Of a stretch of 64,000 nucleotides of DNA, positions 41,395 to 50,401 are shown piece by piece. The notes below the pieces were generated by a model. It saw only the letters and a program-made list of their open reading frames with translations. It had not been told where the DNA came from and did no database searches. The stretch comes from CBDDFQ01 sp965227035 (GTDB lineage Bacteria > Pseudomonadota > Gammaproteobacteria > Burkholderiales > Burkholderiaceae_C): NCBI GenBank assembly GCA_965227035.1, contig OZ245724.1, forward strand, positions 1,302,001-1,366,000, in the 5' to 3' direction. The translations under genes and the position numbers were made by a program. Each line of letters begins with the position of its first letter. Position 1 is the first letter of the stretch.

Positions 41395-43526
41395 TGAGCC
41401 TGGGCGGAAGTCTTGTCGAGGCGGTCCGTGAAGCCTTCGTTCCCGGGGGCGTTCTGTCCCGCGCGGCAGACGAATTCAACCCGCGCCCCGGACAGACCGA
41501 AATGGCCGAAGCGGTGGCCGAGACGATCGACGGCGGCGGCATTCTCGTGGTCGAAGCCGGCACCGGGGTCGGCAAGACTTTTTCGTATCTTGTGCCGGCG
41601 CTGCTGAGCGGCGAACGCACCTTGATTTCCACGGCTACCAAGACACTTCAGGATCAGCTGTTCGGACGCGATCTTCCGAGGCTGGTGCAGGCGTTGGGCC
41701 TTCCGATCAGCACCGCGCTCCTCAAGGGCAGATCCAGCTATCTGTGCCTGCACAGGCTAGAAACCGCACGCCAGCACACACCCGGCGCCGACCGGGTTTC
41801 GGTGTCGGCGTTAGCCAGCGTGGAGCGATGGGCGCAAACCACGCGTACCGGCGATCTGGCCGAGATCACCGGTCTGGATGACCGGTCGCCCATCATTCCG
41901 CTCGTGACCTCTACCCGCGAAAACTGCCTGGGCGCGCAGTGCCCGAAGTTCCGGGCGTGCCATGTGAATCTGGCTCGCCGCGAAGCAATGGCCGCCGATG
42001 TTGTCGTCATCAACCACCACCTGTTTTTCGCCGATATGGCCATTCGCGAATCGGGCATGGCGGAATTGCTCCCCACGGTGAAAGTCGCGATTTTCGACGA
42101 AGCGCATCAGCTCAACGAGACCGGCGTTCAGTTTCTGGGAGTGCATCTGTCGACTGGGCAGATCATCGATTTTGCGAGAGATGTCCTCGCGGCAGGGCTT
42201 CAGCAAGCCCGAGGGCTGGCCGACTGGAATTCGGTCGCATCGGCGCTCGAACGAGCCGGGCGTGAACTGCGAATGTGCGCCGGCAAAAGTGCGACGGGCA
42301 CCCGCCTGCGATGGTCCGGTGTAGCCCCGGAAATGGTGGACGCTGCACAGTGGCGCAGTGCGTTGTCGACGCTGCATGAATCATGCGGGATGGCCAGCCA
42401 GGCGCTGGACACGGTAAGCGAGATCTCGCCCGATTTCGTGCGGCTGCACGAACGCTCCGAAGAGCTCGCGCGCCGCGCCGCGCGTTTTGTCGCGGCATCT
42501 CCGGAAGGATCCGTGAGATGGCTCGATGTGGGCATGCAACTGCGCGTGGTGGAGTCGCCGCTCGATATCGCCGAGGCGATGCAATCGCGGATTCTGCGGA
42601 CCGGGATAGTTGGCGAGAACCAGGACGCTGATGACCCGTCCGTTTCGACGGATTCATCAGCTTCCACGACGCTCTCGAACGACGGCCGCGCGTTCATCTT
42701 CACGTCCGCCACCTTGGGCGACGATCCGACCCTTCGCTGGTTCACCGAACCCACCGGGCTGTCGCACGCGCGAATTCTTCGCGTCTCGAGTCCCTTCGAT
42801 TACGCGACCCAGGCATCTATTTACGTGCCGACGAACCTCCCCAAGCCGGCGGATCCGAATCACAGCCTTGCGGTCGCCCAACTGGCAATACGGTCGGCGG
42901 AGGTTCTGGGTGGACGAACCATGGTTCTGACCACAACGCTTCGCGCTTTGCGCGCCATAGGCGAGGCCATGCAGGTTCACTTCGAGGATTCGCCGGACAT
43001 CGAGGTGCTGGTGCAGGGTCAATGGCCCAAGCGAAGATTGATGGAGCGATTCCGCCTGGCTGGCGAGTCCGGCCAGCGAGGTTGTGTGCTGATCGCATCG
43101 TCTTCGTTTTGGGAGGGCGTCGACGTGCCCGGCGAGGCGCTTCAACTCGTCGTCATCGACAAGCTGCCGTTTCCGCCGCCGGGTGATCCTCTGGTCGAGG
43201 CCAGATCGAATCGGCTGGAGTCGGAGGGGCGAAGTTCGTTCAGCCACTACTCCTTGCCCGAGGCAGCAGTAGCTTTGAAGCAAGGCGCCGGAAGATTGAT
43301 CAGGCGCGAGTCCGATTCCGGCGTATTGCTCGTTGCCGACACGAGGCTCGCCACCATGGGATACGGCCGCCGATTACTGGCCGCCTTACCGCCGATGAAC
43401 CGACTCAAGAGCGATCAGGAATTTTTCGAGACGCTTCAACGCGTCTCGAAGAGTCACACCTCGAAGGACGAGGCAGGGGCCGAGTCAGACTCGATTACCA
43501 GATCTTCCACCACGGATCTTCATTAG
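41394..43526 (+). CDS. DinG/YoaA-family iron-sulfur ATP-dependent DNA helicase
   Basis: Superfamily 2 (XPD-like) 5'-3' DNA helicase, 710 residues. Walker A AGTGVGKT is at 55-62 and the DEAH box at 235-238. Four cysteines, C118, C178, C183 and C189, form the expected FeS cluster site between motifs I and II. Motif VI is QGAGRLIRR. The C-terminus is Ser/Thr-rich. Its last 32 bases overlap the end of bamD on the other strand. Roles in repair of R-loops or replication blocks are known for relatives; the YoaA-type lineage seems likelier than true DinG, but I cannot settle it. Confidence 0.92.
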   Translation: MSLGGSLVEAVREAFVPGGVLSRAADEFNPRPGQTEMAEAVAETIDGGGILVVEAGTGVGKTFSYLVPALLSGERTLISTATKTLQDQLFGRDLPRLVQALGLPISTALLKGRSSYLCLHRLETARQHTPGADRVSVSALASVERWAQTTRTGDLAEITGLDDRSPIIPLVTSTRENCLGAQCPKFRACHVNLARREAMAADVVVINHHLFFADMAIRESGMAELLPTVKVAIFDEAHQLNETGVQFLGVHLSTGQIIDFARDVLAAGLQQARGLADWNSVASALERAGRELRMCAGKSATGTRLRWSGVAPEMVDAAQWRSALSTLHESCGMASQALDTVSEISPDFVRLHERSEELARRAARFVAASPEGSVRWLDVGMQLRVVESPLDIAEAMQSRILRTGIVGENQDADDPSVSTDSSASTTLSNDGRAFIFTSATLGDDPTLRWFTEPTGLSHARILRVSSPFDYATQASIYVPTNLPKPADPNHSLAVAQLAIRSAEVLGGRTMVLTTTLRALRAIGEAMQVHFEDSPDIEVLVQGQWPKRRLMERFRLAGESGQRGCVLIASSSFWEGVDVPGEALQLVVIDKLPFPPPGDPLVEARSNRLESEGRSSFSHYSLPEAAVALKQGAGRLIRRESDSGVLLVADTRLATMGYGRRLLAALPPMNRLKSDQEFFETLQRVSKSHTSKDEAGAESDSITRSSTTDLH

Positions 43527-44298
43527 GTCGGAATCCGCGAGTGACATAAATACTGTTCGGGTACGTGGCTTCGAGAACACGTCGCGCGTCGTCGCGGAGT
43601 TGATCCATTTTCAAGGCGTCGTACGACTTGTAGACGATGTACAGAGCTTCTTCGACTGCCGGAACCTGGCGATAGTCGGTAATTGCGGATTGCGCGCGGC
43701 TGATTGCAGCGATATACGCGCCGCGCGAATAGTAGTAACGCGCAACGTGGACTTCATACGACGCCAGTGCATTGACGATGTACGTCAGTCGCAACTTGGC
43801 ATCGGGCGCGTAACGCGATTCGGGAAAACGGGTGATCAGATCGCTGAACGCCTGGAACGATTCCTTTGCCGCTTTCTGATCTCGCTCCGATAGATCCTGT
43901 TTCGCGAGGAAAGCGAACCAGCCCATGTCGTCATTGAAGTTAATGATGCCCTTCAGATAGAGGGCATAGTCTGTGACCGGACTGGCCGGGTTGAGCTTGA
44001 TAAAGCGGTCGAGCGTCGCGAGCGCCTGAGGACGATCGCCACCCTTGTACAGCGAGTAGGCTCGCTCGATTTGGGCTTGCTGGGCCAGAGGAGTACCAGC
44101 CGCGCGGCCTTCCAGCTTTTCGAACAGCTCGGCCGCCTTGTCGTAACCACCGGAGCTTTGCTCGTCTTTGGCTTCGGAATAGATCTTGTTGGGACTCCAT
44201 TTGGCTGTTTCGTCGACCTTGCTGGTGCCGCAACCTTGCAACGCCAGCAGGCCCAACAGGGCAACAGAGAAGACAACCGATAATTTGGCTCGAAGCAT
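43495..44298 (-). CDS. bamD: Outer-membrane assembly lipoprotein BamD
   Basis: Essential lipoprotein of the BAM complex, 267 residues. The signal peptide ends in the lipobox LQGC, with lipidated C23. Five TPR-like repeats follow, including YDKAAELFEKLEGRA, LDRFIKLNPASPV and SRYAPDAKLRLTYI. Start ATG 44298 gives a normal lipoprotein signal; in-frame ATGs at 44331 and 44349 add residues across its own promoter. It overlaps the helicase 3' end by 32 bases and is divergent from rluD, with overlapping start codons. Confidence 0.94.
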   Translation of the reverse strand: MLRAKLSVVFSVALLGLLALQGCGTSKVDETAKWSPNKIYSEAKDEQSSGGYDKAAELFEKLEGRAAGTPLAQQAQIERAYSLYKGGDRPQALATLDRFIKLNPASPVTDYALYLKGIINFNDDMGWFAFLAKQDLSERDQKAAKESFQAFSDLITRFPESRYAPDAKLRLTYIVNALASYEVHVARYYYSRGAYIAAISRAQSAITDYRQVPAVEEALYIVYKSYDALKMDQLRDDARRVLEATYPNSIYVTRGFRPNEDPWWKIW

Positions 44299-45346
44299 GC
44301 AAGCAACTTTCTTGGAAAAAGGCCAAATCATTATATCGACCGACCCCACCTCCGAACTTCGTCCAGACCCTAATCTGCCCGACGAAGTCGACCCTTCCGA
44401 TCTTGACGCCGCGCCGGAGCGCAGGGACGTCGTCGTCGATTCTTACAGCCATGACGCCAGACTCGACCGTACCCTGGCGATGGTGCTGCCCGAATTCTCC
44501 CGGAGCTACCTGCAGCAGCTGATTGCCAATGGTTCAGTGACGCAGAACGGAATTCTGGCCACCAAGTCGTCGGGCAAGGTCAAGGCAGGCGACAAGATCG
44601 GCATCACGCTGACGCCGACCGAACAGAGTCAGTCGTTTCGACCGGAACCCATCGATCTGCCTATCCTCTATGAAGACGAGCATCTATGCGTGATCGACAA
44701 GCCGGCCGGTCTGGTGGTCCATCCTGCGCCTGGCAACTGGTCGGGAACCATATTGAACGGCCTGCTCGCGCGGTATCCCGGAGCCGCTTTCCTGCCTCGC
44801 GCCGGCATCGTTCACCGTCTCGACAAGGACACGAGCGGCCTGATGGTGGTCGCCAAAGACCGGAAAACGATGGACGGGCTGGTCGATCTCATCGCCGATC
44901 GCGAGGTCAAACGCCAGTATCTGGCCATGGCGCACAGACCGTGGGTTGGCAATGCCATCCGCACCATCGAGACGGCAATCGGTCGCGACCCCAAAAACAG
45001 GCTTCGCATGGCGACGGTCGATCTGGATCGCCAATCGGGCAAGGCTGCCCGCACCACTTTCGAGCTGATTCAGCAGGCCGAGGAAGGATGTCTTGTGCTG
45101 TGCTCGCTGCACACCGGGCGGACCCATCAGATTCGGGTTCACATGAGCTCGATCGGGCACGCGCTCGTGGGAGACGGCTTGTATGGCGGCGCTCCGGCGG
45201 CAGGGATGGCCCGGCAGGCTCTGCACGCCAGCAAACTCGCTTTCGTGCACCCGATCAGCGGCGAAGATATAAATCTTCATTCGCCATTACCCGAGGACTT
45301 TTCTTCTGCTTTGAAGGCCTGGGGCCTGCGATACAATGATTTTTAG
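44297..45346 (+). CDS. rluD: 23S rRNA pseudouridine synthase RluD
   Basis: Makes pseudouridines in helix 69 of 23S rRNA (1911/1915/1917). It has 349 residues from ATG 44297. An S4 RNA-binding domain lies at about 50-105 (DARLDRTLAMVLPEFSRSYLQQL). The catalytic domain has D176 in HRLDKDTSGLMVVAK and the RTHQIRVHM motif. The first 45 residues are acidic and non-conserved. The true start is unclear: ATG 44297 shares the palindrome GCATGC with the bamD ATG, TTG 44312 is an alternative, and ATT 44330 has the best-placed AAAGG. Confidence 0.93.
   Translation: MQATFLEKGQIIISTDPTSELRPDPNLPDEVDPSDLDAAPERRDVVVDSYSHDARLDRTLAMVLPEFSRSYLQQLIANGSVTQNGILATKSSGKVKAGDKIGITLTPTEQSQSFRPEPIDLPILYEDEHLCVIDKPAGLVVHPAPGNWSGTILNGLLARYPGAAFLPRAGIVHRLDKDTSGLMVVAKDRKTMDGLVDLIADREVKRQYLAMAHRPWVGNAIRTIETAIGRDPKNRLRMATVDLDRQSGKAARTTFELIQQAEEGCLVLCSLHTGRTHQIRVHMSSIGHALVGDGLYGGAPAAGMARQALHASKLAFVHPISGEDINLHSPLPEDFSSALKAWGLRYNDF
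44330..44335 (-). promoter_or_regulatory. -10 element (TATAAT) of bamD
   Basis: A perfect TATAAT on the minus strand, 31 bases before the bamD ATG. No good -35 is seen at 16-18 bases (best TTCGGA at a shorter spacing). It lies within the first codons of rluD if that gene starts at 44297. Confidence 0.5.
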
Positions 45347-45463
45347 CGGCTTACGAGCCCACGTCGGTCTACACCGTACGTCTGTTGCCCGGCTCGATCT
45401 GGGAACTCTTCCCCGATTCGAATCGCCCCTGATTTCCGCGCTTTAGTCTCTGCGCTTAATGAT

Positions 45464-45479
45464 GCGTCCTAACGGACGC
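45464..45479 (+). terminator. Short hairpin between rluD and scpB
   Basis: GCGTCC and GGACGC on a TAAC loop, followed by TTGTTT. It lies 117 bases after rluD and 22 before scpB, in a 155-base gap with nothing else recognised. It could be a weak terminator or a leader element of scpB. Confidence 0.35.
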
Positions 45480-45501
45480 TTGTTTCCGGAATGGCCAAAT
45501 C

Positions 45502-46221
45502 ATGAATACGACGGATGCCAAGCGTGTCCTCGAAACAGCGTTGATATGTTCGCAGCAGCCCATGCCCATCCGGGAAATGCGCGCGCTATTCAACGACGAA
45601 CTCGGCGCTGACACGCTGAAGACATTGCTGTCCGACTTGCAGGACGACTGGGCGCAGCGCGGACTCGAACTCGTGAGCGTGGCCACCGGCTGGCGCTTTC
45701 AGAGCCGTCCGCAGATGCGCGAGTACCTCGATCGTCTGCATCCCGAGAAGCCGCCCCGTTATACGCGTGCGACTCTCGAGACGCTGGCCATCATTGCGTA
45801 TCGGCAACCGGTCACGCGCGGCGATATGGAAGACATTCGCGGCGTCACGATCAACTCGCTGCTGCTGAAGCAGCTCGAAGACCGCGGATGGGTGGAAGTC
45901 ATCGGTCATCGTGAAGCAGTAGGCAGGCCGGGGCTTTACGCAACCACCAAGCAGTTTCTTGACGATCTAGGAATCGAATCGCTGGATCAACTGCCCATGC
46001 TCGATACCGCCAGCGCACAGCAGGCGGTTTTCGAGGCCTTGAACGAAGCAGGATCGCCCAGCGTTCAGGTGGAACTCGATTCCCTTGAAACGCCGATGAC
46101 GCCTGCGGTAGATACCGAGATAGAACAGCAAGCCGAAGCAGAAGACACAACGGATGCAGGTGCCACGATCGACGTGGCGGACGCAGACGACGAGGTGAAA
46201 AAACCCGATGACCAATCATGA
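45502..46221 (+). CDS. scpB: Segregation and condensation protein B
   Basis: Winged-helix kleisin partner in the SMC-ScpAB condensin complex for chromosome segregation. It has 239 residues. Two winged-helix domains fill 1-165 (TRATLETLAIIAYRQPVTRGD and GRPGLYATTKQFLDDLGI are signatures). An acidic, probably disordered tail follows (about 190-239). No scpA is nearby. Its stop overlaps the rluB ATG in ATGA; scpB-rluB adjacency is common in bacteria. Confidence 0.95.
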   Translation: MNTTDAKRVLETALICSQQPMPIREMRALFNDELGADTLKTLLSDLQDDWAQRGLELVSVATGWRFQSRPQMREYLDRLHPEKPPRYTRATLETLAIIAYRQPVTRGDMEDIRGVTINSLLLKQLEDRGWVEVIGHREAVGRPGLYATTKQFLDDLGIESLDQLPMLDTASAQQAVFEALNEAGSPSVQVELDSLETPMTPAVDTEIEQQAEAEDTTDAGATIDVADADDEVKKPDDQS

Positions 46222-47843
46222 CTGAACACGAATCCGATTTGCCCCAAGACTTGCCCGATACCGATTCATCGGAGAAGGCGCCGCAAGCGTCGGAGCTGCC
46301 TTCCGAGCCTGCGCCTCAAGCGGTTCAAGCGAAGGAAGCCACGCCGGAAGCCATCAGCTTTTCGGATGTGGTGTCTGGCCAGTTCGACGCCGAGGAAGAG
46401 CAGGTCGCCGATGCGCCACCGCTGCGCCGCGTGCTGGCTCCGCAGGTCGAGACTCCCAAGCTTCATAAAGTTCTTGCGCAGGCCGGCCTGGGCTCCCGCC
46501 TCGAAATGGAGCAGCTCATCATGGAAGGCCGAATCTCGGTCAACAACGAGCCCGCCCATATCGGCCAGCGCGTCCAGTACGGCGATCAGGTGAAGGTCAA
46601 CGGCAAGTCGATTCACTACCGGATCGATCCGCCTCCGGCACGGGTCATTGCGTATCACAAGCCGGTCGGCGAGGTCGTCACGAACGACGATCCCCAAAAC
46701 AGACCCACCGTTTTTCGCAAGTTGCCCAAGCTGCATCAGGGCAAGTGGCAATCGGTCGGCCGACTCGATCTGAACACGGAAGGTCTGCTGCTCTTCACGA
46801 GTTCCGGTGAATTGGCAAACCAGTTGATGCACCCCCGATTCGGCCTCGAGCGTGAATACGCGGTTCGAGTGCTAGGCGCTCTCAGCAACGAAGAAAAGCA
46901 AAAACTGCTCGAAGGCGTGCGCCTCGACGATGGCATGGCCGCATTCGGCTCCATCGAAGATGGTGGCGGCGAGGGCGCGAATACCTGGTATCGGGTCACG
47001 ATTACCGAAGGTCGCAACCGCGAAGTGCGCCGAATGATCGAAGCCGTAGGCCACGCGGTCAGCCGGCTGATCCGTATCCGCTATGGCGCGATGCTTCTCC
47101 CGCGCGGACTCAAACGCGGCGGGTGGATGGAACTGGACGAGGGCGATATCGCCTCGCTCGCCCGCGCTGCAGCTACGCCACGTCGCACAGTCAATGCCGA
47201 CGGAGAAGTGGTCGAGCAGGCTCCCCGCGCCGAGCGTGCACCACGCGGACCGCGGACCCAACGCGACGATCGCGGACTTCGCCGTCCGCAGAATCGCGAC
47301 GCAGGTCCCGGCAACGGTGGCCCGGGCGGCGGTGGCAACAACGGCGGCGCGCGGAATTCACGCAATCGCCGAGGTGGCCCCCGCGAAGATTTCCCGCGAG
47401 AGCCGCAGCTTGCAATGCCCGCAGACGACGGTCAGGACCGCGACAACGATCCGATCCCACGCGGAATCGATCCGCTTCGTTCGTCGACGGCACCGATGCC
47501 CCGCGGCAACCGCGGTAACAACCGTGGCGGCGGTGGCGGATATGGCGCAGGAAACGGTCGAGGTCCGGGGGGCGGCCAGGGCGGCGGTCAAGGTCAGAAC
47601 AATCGCCGACGCGGCGGCTCCCAAGGGCAGGGTAATTCCGGTGCGGGTGGCGGTGGTGGCGGTGGAAATCAGCCCGATCCTATGAAAACGGCATTCGGCT
47701 ACATCGGCGCCGACAGCTTTACCAAGCAACGCCAGGCTCCCGGAGGCCCACGTCGAGGGGGCGGTGGTGGCGGCGGACGCAGCGGCGGCGGTGGCGGGGG
47801 TAACCCCACGGGAGGTGGGCGAAGGGGCGGCCGGGGTCGCTAA
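46218..47843 (+). CDS. rluB: 23S rRNA pseudouridine synthase RluB with long Gly/Arg/Asn-rich tail
   Basis: Modifies U2605 of 23S rRNA. It has 541 residues, well above the 290 of E. coli RluB. An acidic N-terminus (1-75) precedes the S4 domain (about 80-135). The synthase domain has catalytic D184 in GRLDLNTEGLLLF and NREVRRMIEAVGHAVSRLI. From about 320 to the end the protein is a low-complexity tail of Gly, Arg, Asn, Pro and Gln with many RGG/RRGG/GGGG runs, probably disordered and RNA-binding. Such tails occur in Burkholderiales RluB, but this one is very long. Confidence 0.95.
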   Translation: MTEHESDLPQDLPDTDSSEKAPQASELPSEPAPQAVQAKEATPEAISFSDVVSGQFDAEEEQVADAPPLRRVLAPQVETPKLHKVLAQAGLGSRLEMEQLIMEGRISVNNEPAHIGQRVQYGDQVKVNGKSIHYRIDPPPARVIAYHKPVGEVVTNDDPQNRPTVFRKLPKLHQGKWQSVGRLDLNTEGLLLFTSSGELANQLMHPRFGLEREYAVRVLGALSNEEKQKLLEGVRLDDGMAAFGSIEDGGGEGANTWYRVTITEGRNREVRRMIEAVGHAVSRLIRIRYGAMLLPRGLKRGGWMELDEGDIASLARAAATPRRTVNADGEVVEQAPRAERAPRGPRTQRDDRGLRRPQNRDAGPGNGGPGGGGNNGGARNSRNRRGGPREDFPREPQLAMPADDGQDRDNDPIPRGIDPLRSSTAPMPRGNRGNNRGGGGGYGAGNGRGPGGGQGGGQGQNNRRRGGSQGQGNSGAGGGGGGGNQPDPMKTAFGYIGADSFTKQRQAPGGPRRGGGGGGGRSGGGGGGNPTGGGRRGGRGR

Positions 47844-47959
47844 TTCGTCACCTTTTAAGGTTAAAATCAGAGGCTTTTTCCGGTTGGCTATAGCGGCTTT
47901 TATGCTCAATCGACCGGGCGGCTTCGCATACAAAATCAAGTTCAGGAAAAATTCAAATC

Positions 47960-48385
47960 ATGGCTATCGAACGCACACTCTCCATCATCAAGCCCGACGC
48001 AGTCGCAAAGAACGTCATCGGTCAGATCTATGCCCGCTTCGAAGCAGCAGGCCTCAAGGTGGTTGCAGCTCGCATGGCCCATCTTTCGCGCGGCGAAGCC
48101 GAAGCTTTCTACGCTGTGCACAAGGCTCGTCCTTTCTTCAAGGACCTGGTCGATTTCATGATCTCCGGCCCCGTGATGATCCAGGCTCTTGAAGGCGAAA
48201 ACGCCATCCTGAAGAACCGCGATCTGATGGGCGCTACCGATCCTAAAAAGGCTGACGCCGGCACGATCCGCGCCGACTTCGCAGACAGCATCGACGCTAA
48301 CGCAGTTCACGGCTCCGACGCCGCAGAAACCGCTGCAGCCGAAATCGCTTTCTTCTTCGCAGGTCTCAACGTTTACTCGCGTTAA
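47960..48385 (+). CDS. ndk: Nucleoside diphosphate kinase
   Basis: Transfers the terminal phosphate between nucleoside triphosphates and diphosphates through a phosphohistidine. It is 141 residues, full length. ERTLSIIKPDAVAKN is the N-terminal signature, and the catalytic H117 lies in NAVHGSDA. The 116-base gap upstream holds a TAAAAT box near 47868, possibly its -10. It begins a conserved run with rlmN and pilW. Confidence 0.98.
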   Translation: MAIERTLSIIKPDAVAKNVIGQIYARFEAAGLKVVAARMAHLSRGEAEAFYAVHKARPFFKDLVDFMISGPVMIQALEGENAILKNRDLMGATDPKKADAGTIRADFADSIDANAVHGSDAAETAAAEIAFFFAGLNVYSR

Positions 48386-48404
48386 TTCGCGAATAACCCA
48401 TGAA

Positions 48405-49556
48405 ATGACGGTCAACCTTCTCGACTTCGATCTCGATGGTTTGGCCGCGTTTTGCGAGCGGCTCGGAGAAAAACGCTTCCGGGCCGTTCAACTTTTTCGC
48501 TGGATCCATCAAAAGGGCGCGTCTGACTTCGAGCAGATGAGCGACCTGGCGAAGTCTCTCCGGTCCAAGCTCGAAACTGCGGCGCACGTCGCAAGCCTTC
48601 CAGTCATCAGCCAGCACGAATCCGCCGACGGCACCATCAAGTGGCTGTTCGATGTGGGCGCGGGCGATGCTGTCGAAGCGGTGTTTATTCCCGAGGACGA
48701 TCGTGGCACCTTGTGCGTGTCGTCCCAAGCCGGCTGCGCGGTCGGATGCAGGTTCTGCTCGACCGGCCATCAAGGCTTCAGTCGCAACCTCACTACTGCC
48801 GAAATAGTTGCGCAACTCTGGTTTGCCGAACACTTTCTTCGCAAGCATCTGAACAAGTCCGAACGCGTCATCTCCAACGTGGTGATGATGGGCATGGGCG
48901 AACCACTCCAGAATTATTCGGCGCTTGTCCCGGCACTCAAGGTCATGCTCGACGACCACGGCTACGGAATGTCTCGGCGCCGTGTCACCGTGTCTACCTC
49001 GGGTGTCGTTCCCATGATCGACCGGCTTGGTCTGGATTGCCCGGTGGCACTGGCGGTGTCGCTGCACGCGCCCAACGACGAGCTTCGCAGCTCGCTCATC
49101 CCGCTCAATCGCAAATACCCGATTGCCGAATTGCTGGAGGCCTGCAATCGATATCTCGAACACGCCCCCCGCGACTTCATCACCTTCGAATATTGCATGC
49201 TCGATGGCGTCAACGATCAGCCCGAACATGCGCGGCAACTCATTGCGCTTGTAAAGAGCCACGAGCACGGCGTTCGTTGCAAGCTCAATCTGATTCCATT
49301 CAATCCATTTCCTCAGTCCGGACTGACGCGTTCAGACGACGTTACCGTGCAGGCATTCGCGAAAATGCTGAGCGATGCTGGTATCGTGACCACAGTGCGC
49401 AAGACTCGCGGTGACGACATCGACGCAGCGTGCGGTCAACTGGCTGGAGACGTGAAAGACAGAACCAAAGTGGAGCAACGAATTGCCCGCCAGCGTTCGT
49501 TTCCGCTGAAGGTCGTGACGAGTCAAGAACACGAATTGCAGAGGACAGCAGGATGA
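48405..49556 (+). CDS. rlmN: Dual-specificity 23S rRNA/tRNA A2 methyltransferase RlmN
   Basis: Radical-SAM enzyme methylating C2 of A2503 in 23S rRNA and A37 in some tRNAs. It has 383 residues. The FeS-binding CxxxCxxC is C111, C115 and C118 (CAVGCRFCSTG). The methyl-carrying C-terminal Cys is in TRGDDIDAACGQLAG. MMGMGEPLQNY is a further signature. It follows ndk by 19 bases and overlaps pilW in ATGA. Confidence 0.97.
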   Translation: MTVNLLDFDLDGLAAFCERLGEKRFRAVQLFRWIHQKGASDFEQMSDLAKSLRSKLETAAHVASLPVISQHESADGTIKWLFDVGAGDAVEAVFIPEDDRGTLCVSSQAGCAVGCRFCSTGHQGFSRNLTTAEIVAQLWFAEHFLRKHLNKSERVISNVVMMGMGEPLQNYSALVPALKVMLDDHGYGMSRRRVTVSTSGVVPMIDRLGLDCPVALAVSLHAPNDELRSSLIPLNRKYPIAELLEACNRYLEHAPRDFITFEYCMLDGVNDQPEHARQLIALVKSHEHGVRCKLNLIPFNPFPQSGLTRSDDVTVQAFAKMLSDAGIVTTVRKTRGDDIDAACGQLAGDVKDRTKVEQRIARQRSFPLKVVTSQEHELQRTAG

Positions 49557-50401
49557 ACTTTCCCGGTGCGCAGCGCATGCAATCCCACAGATTCTTTTAC
49601 GCCGTTGCGTTGGTAGTCATGGCAATGGCGGCACTGCTGGTAGCCGGTTGCGCCGCGAGGCCCGGTACGGCGGTGGCGCCTGGAGCCGGCAACGACCGGG
49701 ATATCGCGACCGCGTCCGACGAGACCGATGCAAGCAAACGCGCCAGGATTCGCCTCGAGTTGGCATATGGCTATTTCGAACAGGGACAGACCACTGTCGC
49801 GCTGGACGAGGTCAAACAGGTTCTCGCACTCGATCCGCAGTCCACTCCCGGATACATCCTTCGCGGCCTGATCTATGTGCGCCTGAACGATCCTGGGCTG
49901 GCCGAGGAAAGCTACCGTCGCGCCTTGCAAATCAGTCCGAAAAACCCGGACGCCTTGCACAACTACGCGTGGATGCTCTGCCAGCAGAATCGCTTCAACG
50001 AATCTTTCGCGAATTTTTCTCAGGCGCTATCGGTGCCTGGGTACGGCGGTCAGGCTCGCACCATGATGACTCAGGGCATTTGCCAGGTTCGCGCCGGTCT
50101 GAAGGCCGATGCCGAGCGCAGCCTCACGCGGTCTTACGAACTCGACGCTGGAAATCCGGTAACCGCCTACAACCTGACTCAGTTGTTGTACGAACGTGGC
50201 GACTTTTCGCACGCCCAGTTCTATATCCGTCGATTGAACAACAGCGATCTCGCGAACGCCGAGTCGCTCTGGTTGGGCGTGAAGGTCGAACGTGCATTGA
50301 AGAATGCCCAAGCCGAGCGCCAGTTGGGCGATCAGCTGCGACGCCGTTATGCGCAGTCGAAGGAAGCTCGTGCATTGGAGCGCGGAGCCTACGATGAGTG
50401 A
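49553..50401 (+). CDS. pilW: Type IV pilus biogenesis lipoprotein PilW/PilF
   Basis: Pilotin-type outer-membrane lipoprotein needed for secretin (PilQ) assembly, 282 residues. The lipobox is LVAGC with C33. A chain of TPR repeats fills about 65-265 (RIRLELAYGYFEQGQTTVAL, then NPDALHNYAWMLCQQ). ATG 49553 overlaps the rlmN stop. It overlaps the next gene by eight bases. The rlmN-pilW-rodZ order is widespread in beta- and gammaproteobacteria. Confidence 0.92.
   Translation: MNFPGAQRMQSHRFFYAVALVVMAMAALLVAGCAARPGTAVAPGAGNDRDIATASDETDASKRARIRLELAYGYFEQGQTTVALDEVKQVLALDPQSTPGYILRGLIYVRLNDPGLAEESYRRALQISPKNPDALHNYAWMLCQQNRFNESFANFSQALSVPGYGGQARTMMTQGICQVRAGLKADAERSLTRSYELDAGNPVTAYNLTQLLYERGDFSHAQFYIRRLNNSDLANAESLWLGVKVERALKNAQAERQLGDQLRRRYAQSKEARALERGAYDE

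Noticed and set aside
45409..45433. T-loop-like GATTCGAATC suggesting a tRNA
   Set aside because: Flanking bases do not form a T-stem, and no acceptor, D or anticodon arm can be folded around it.
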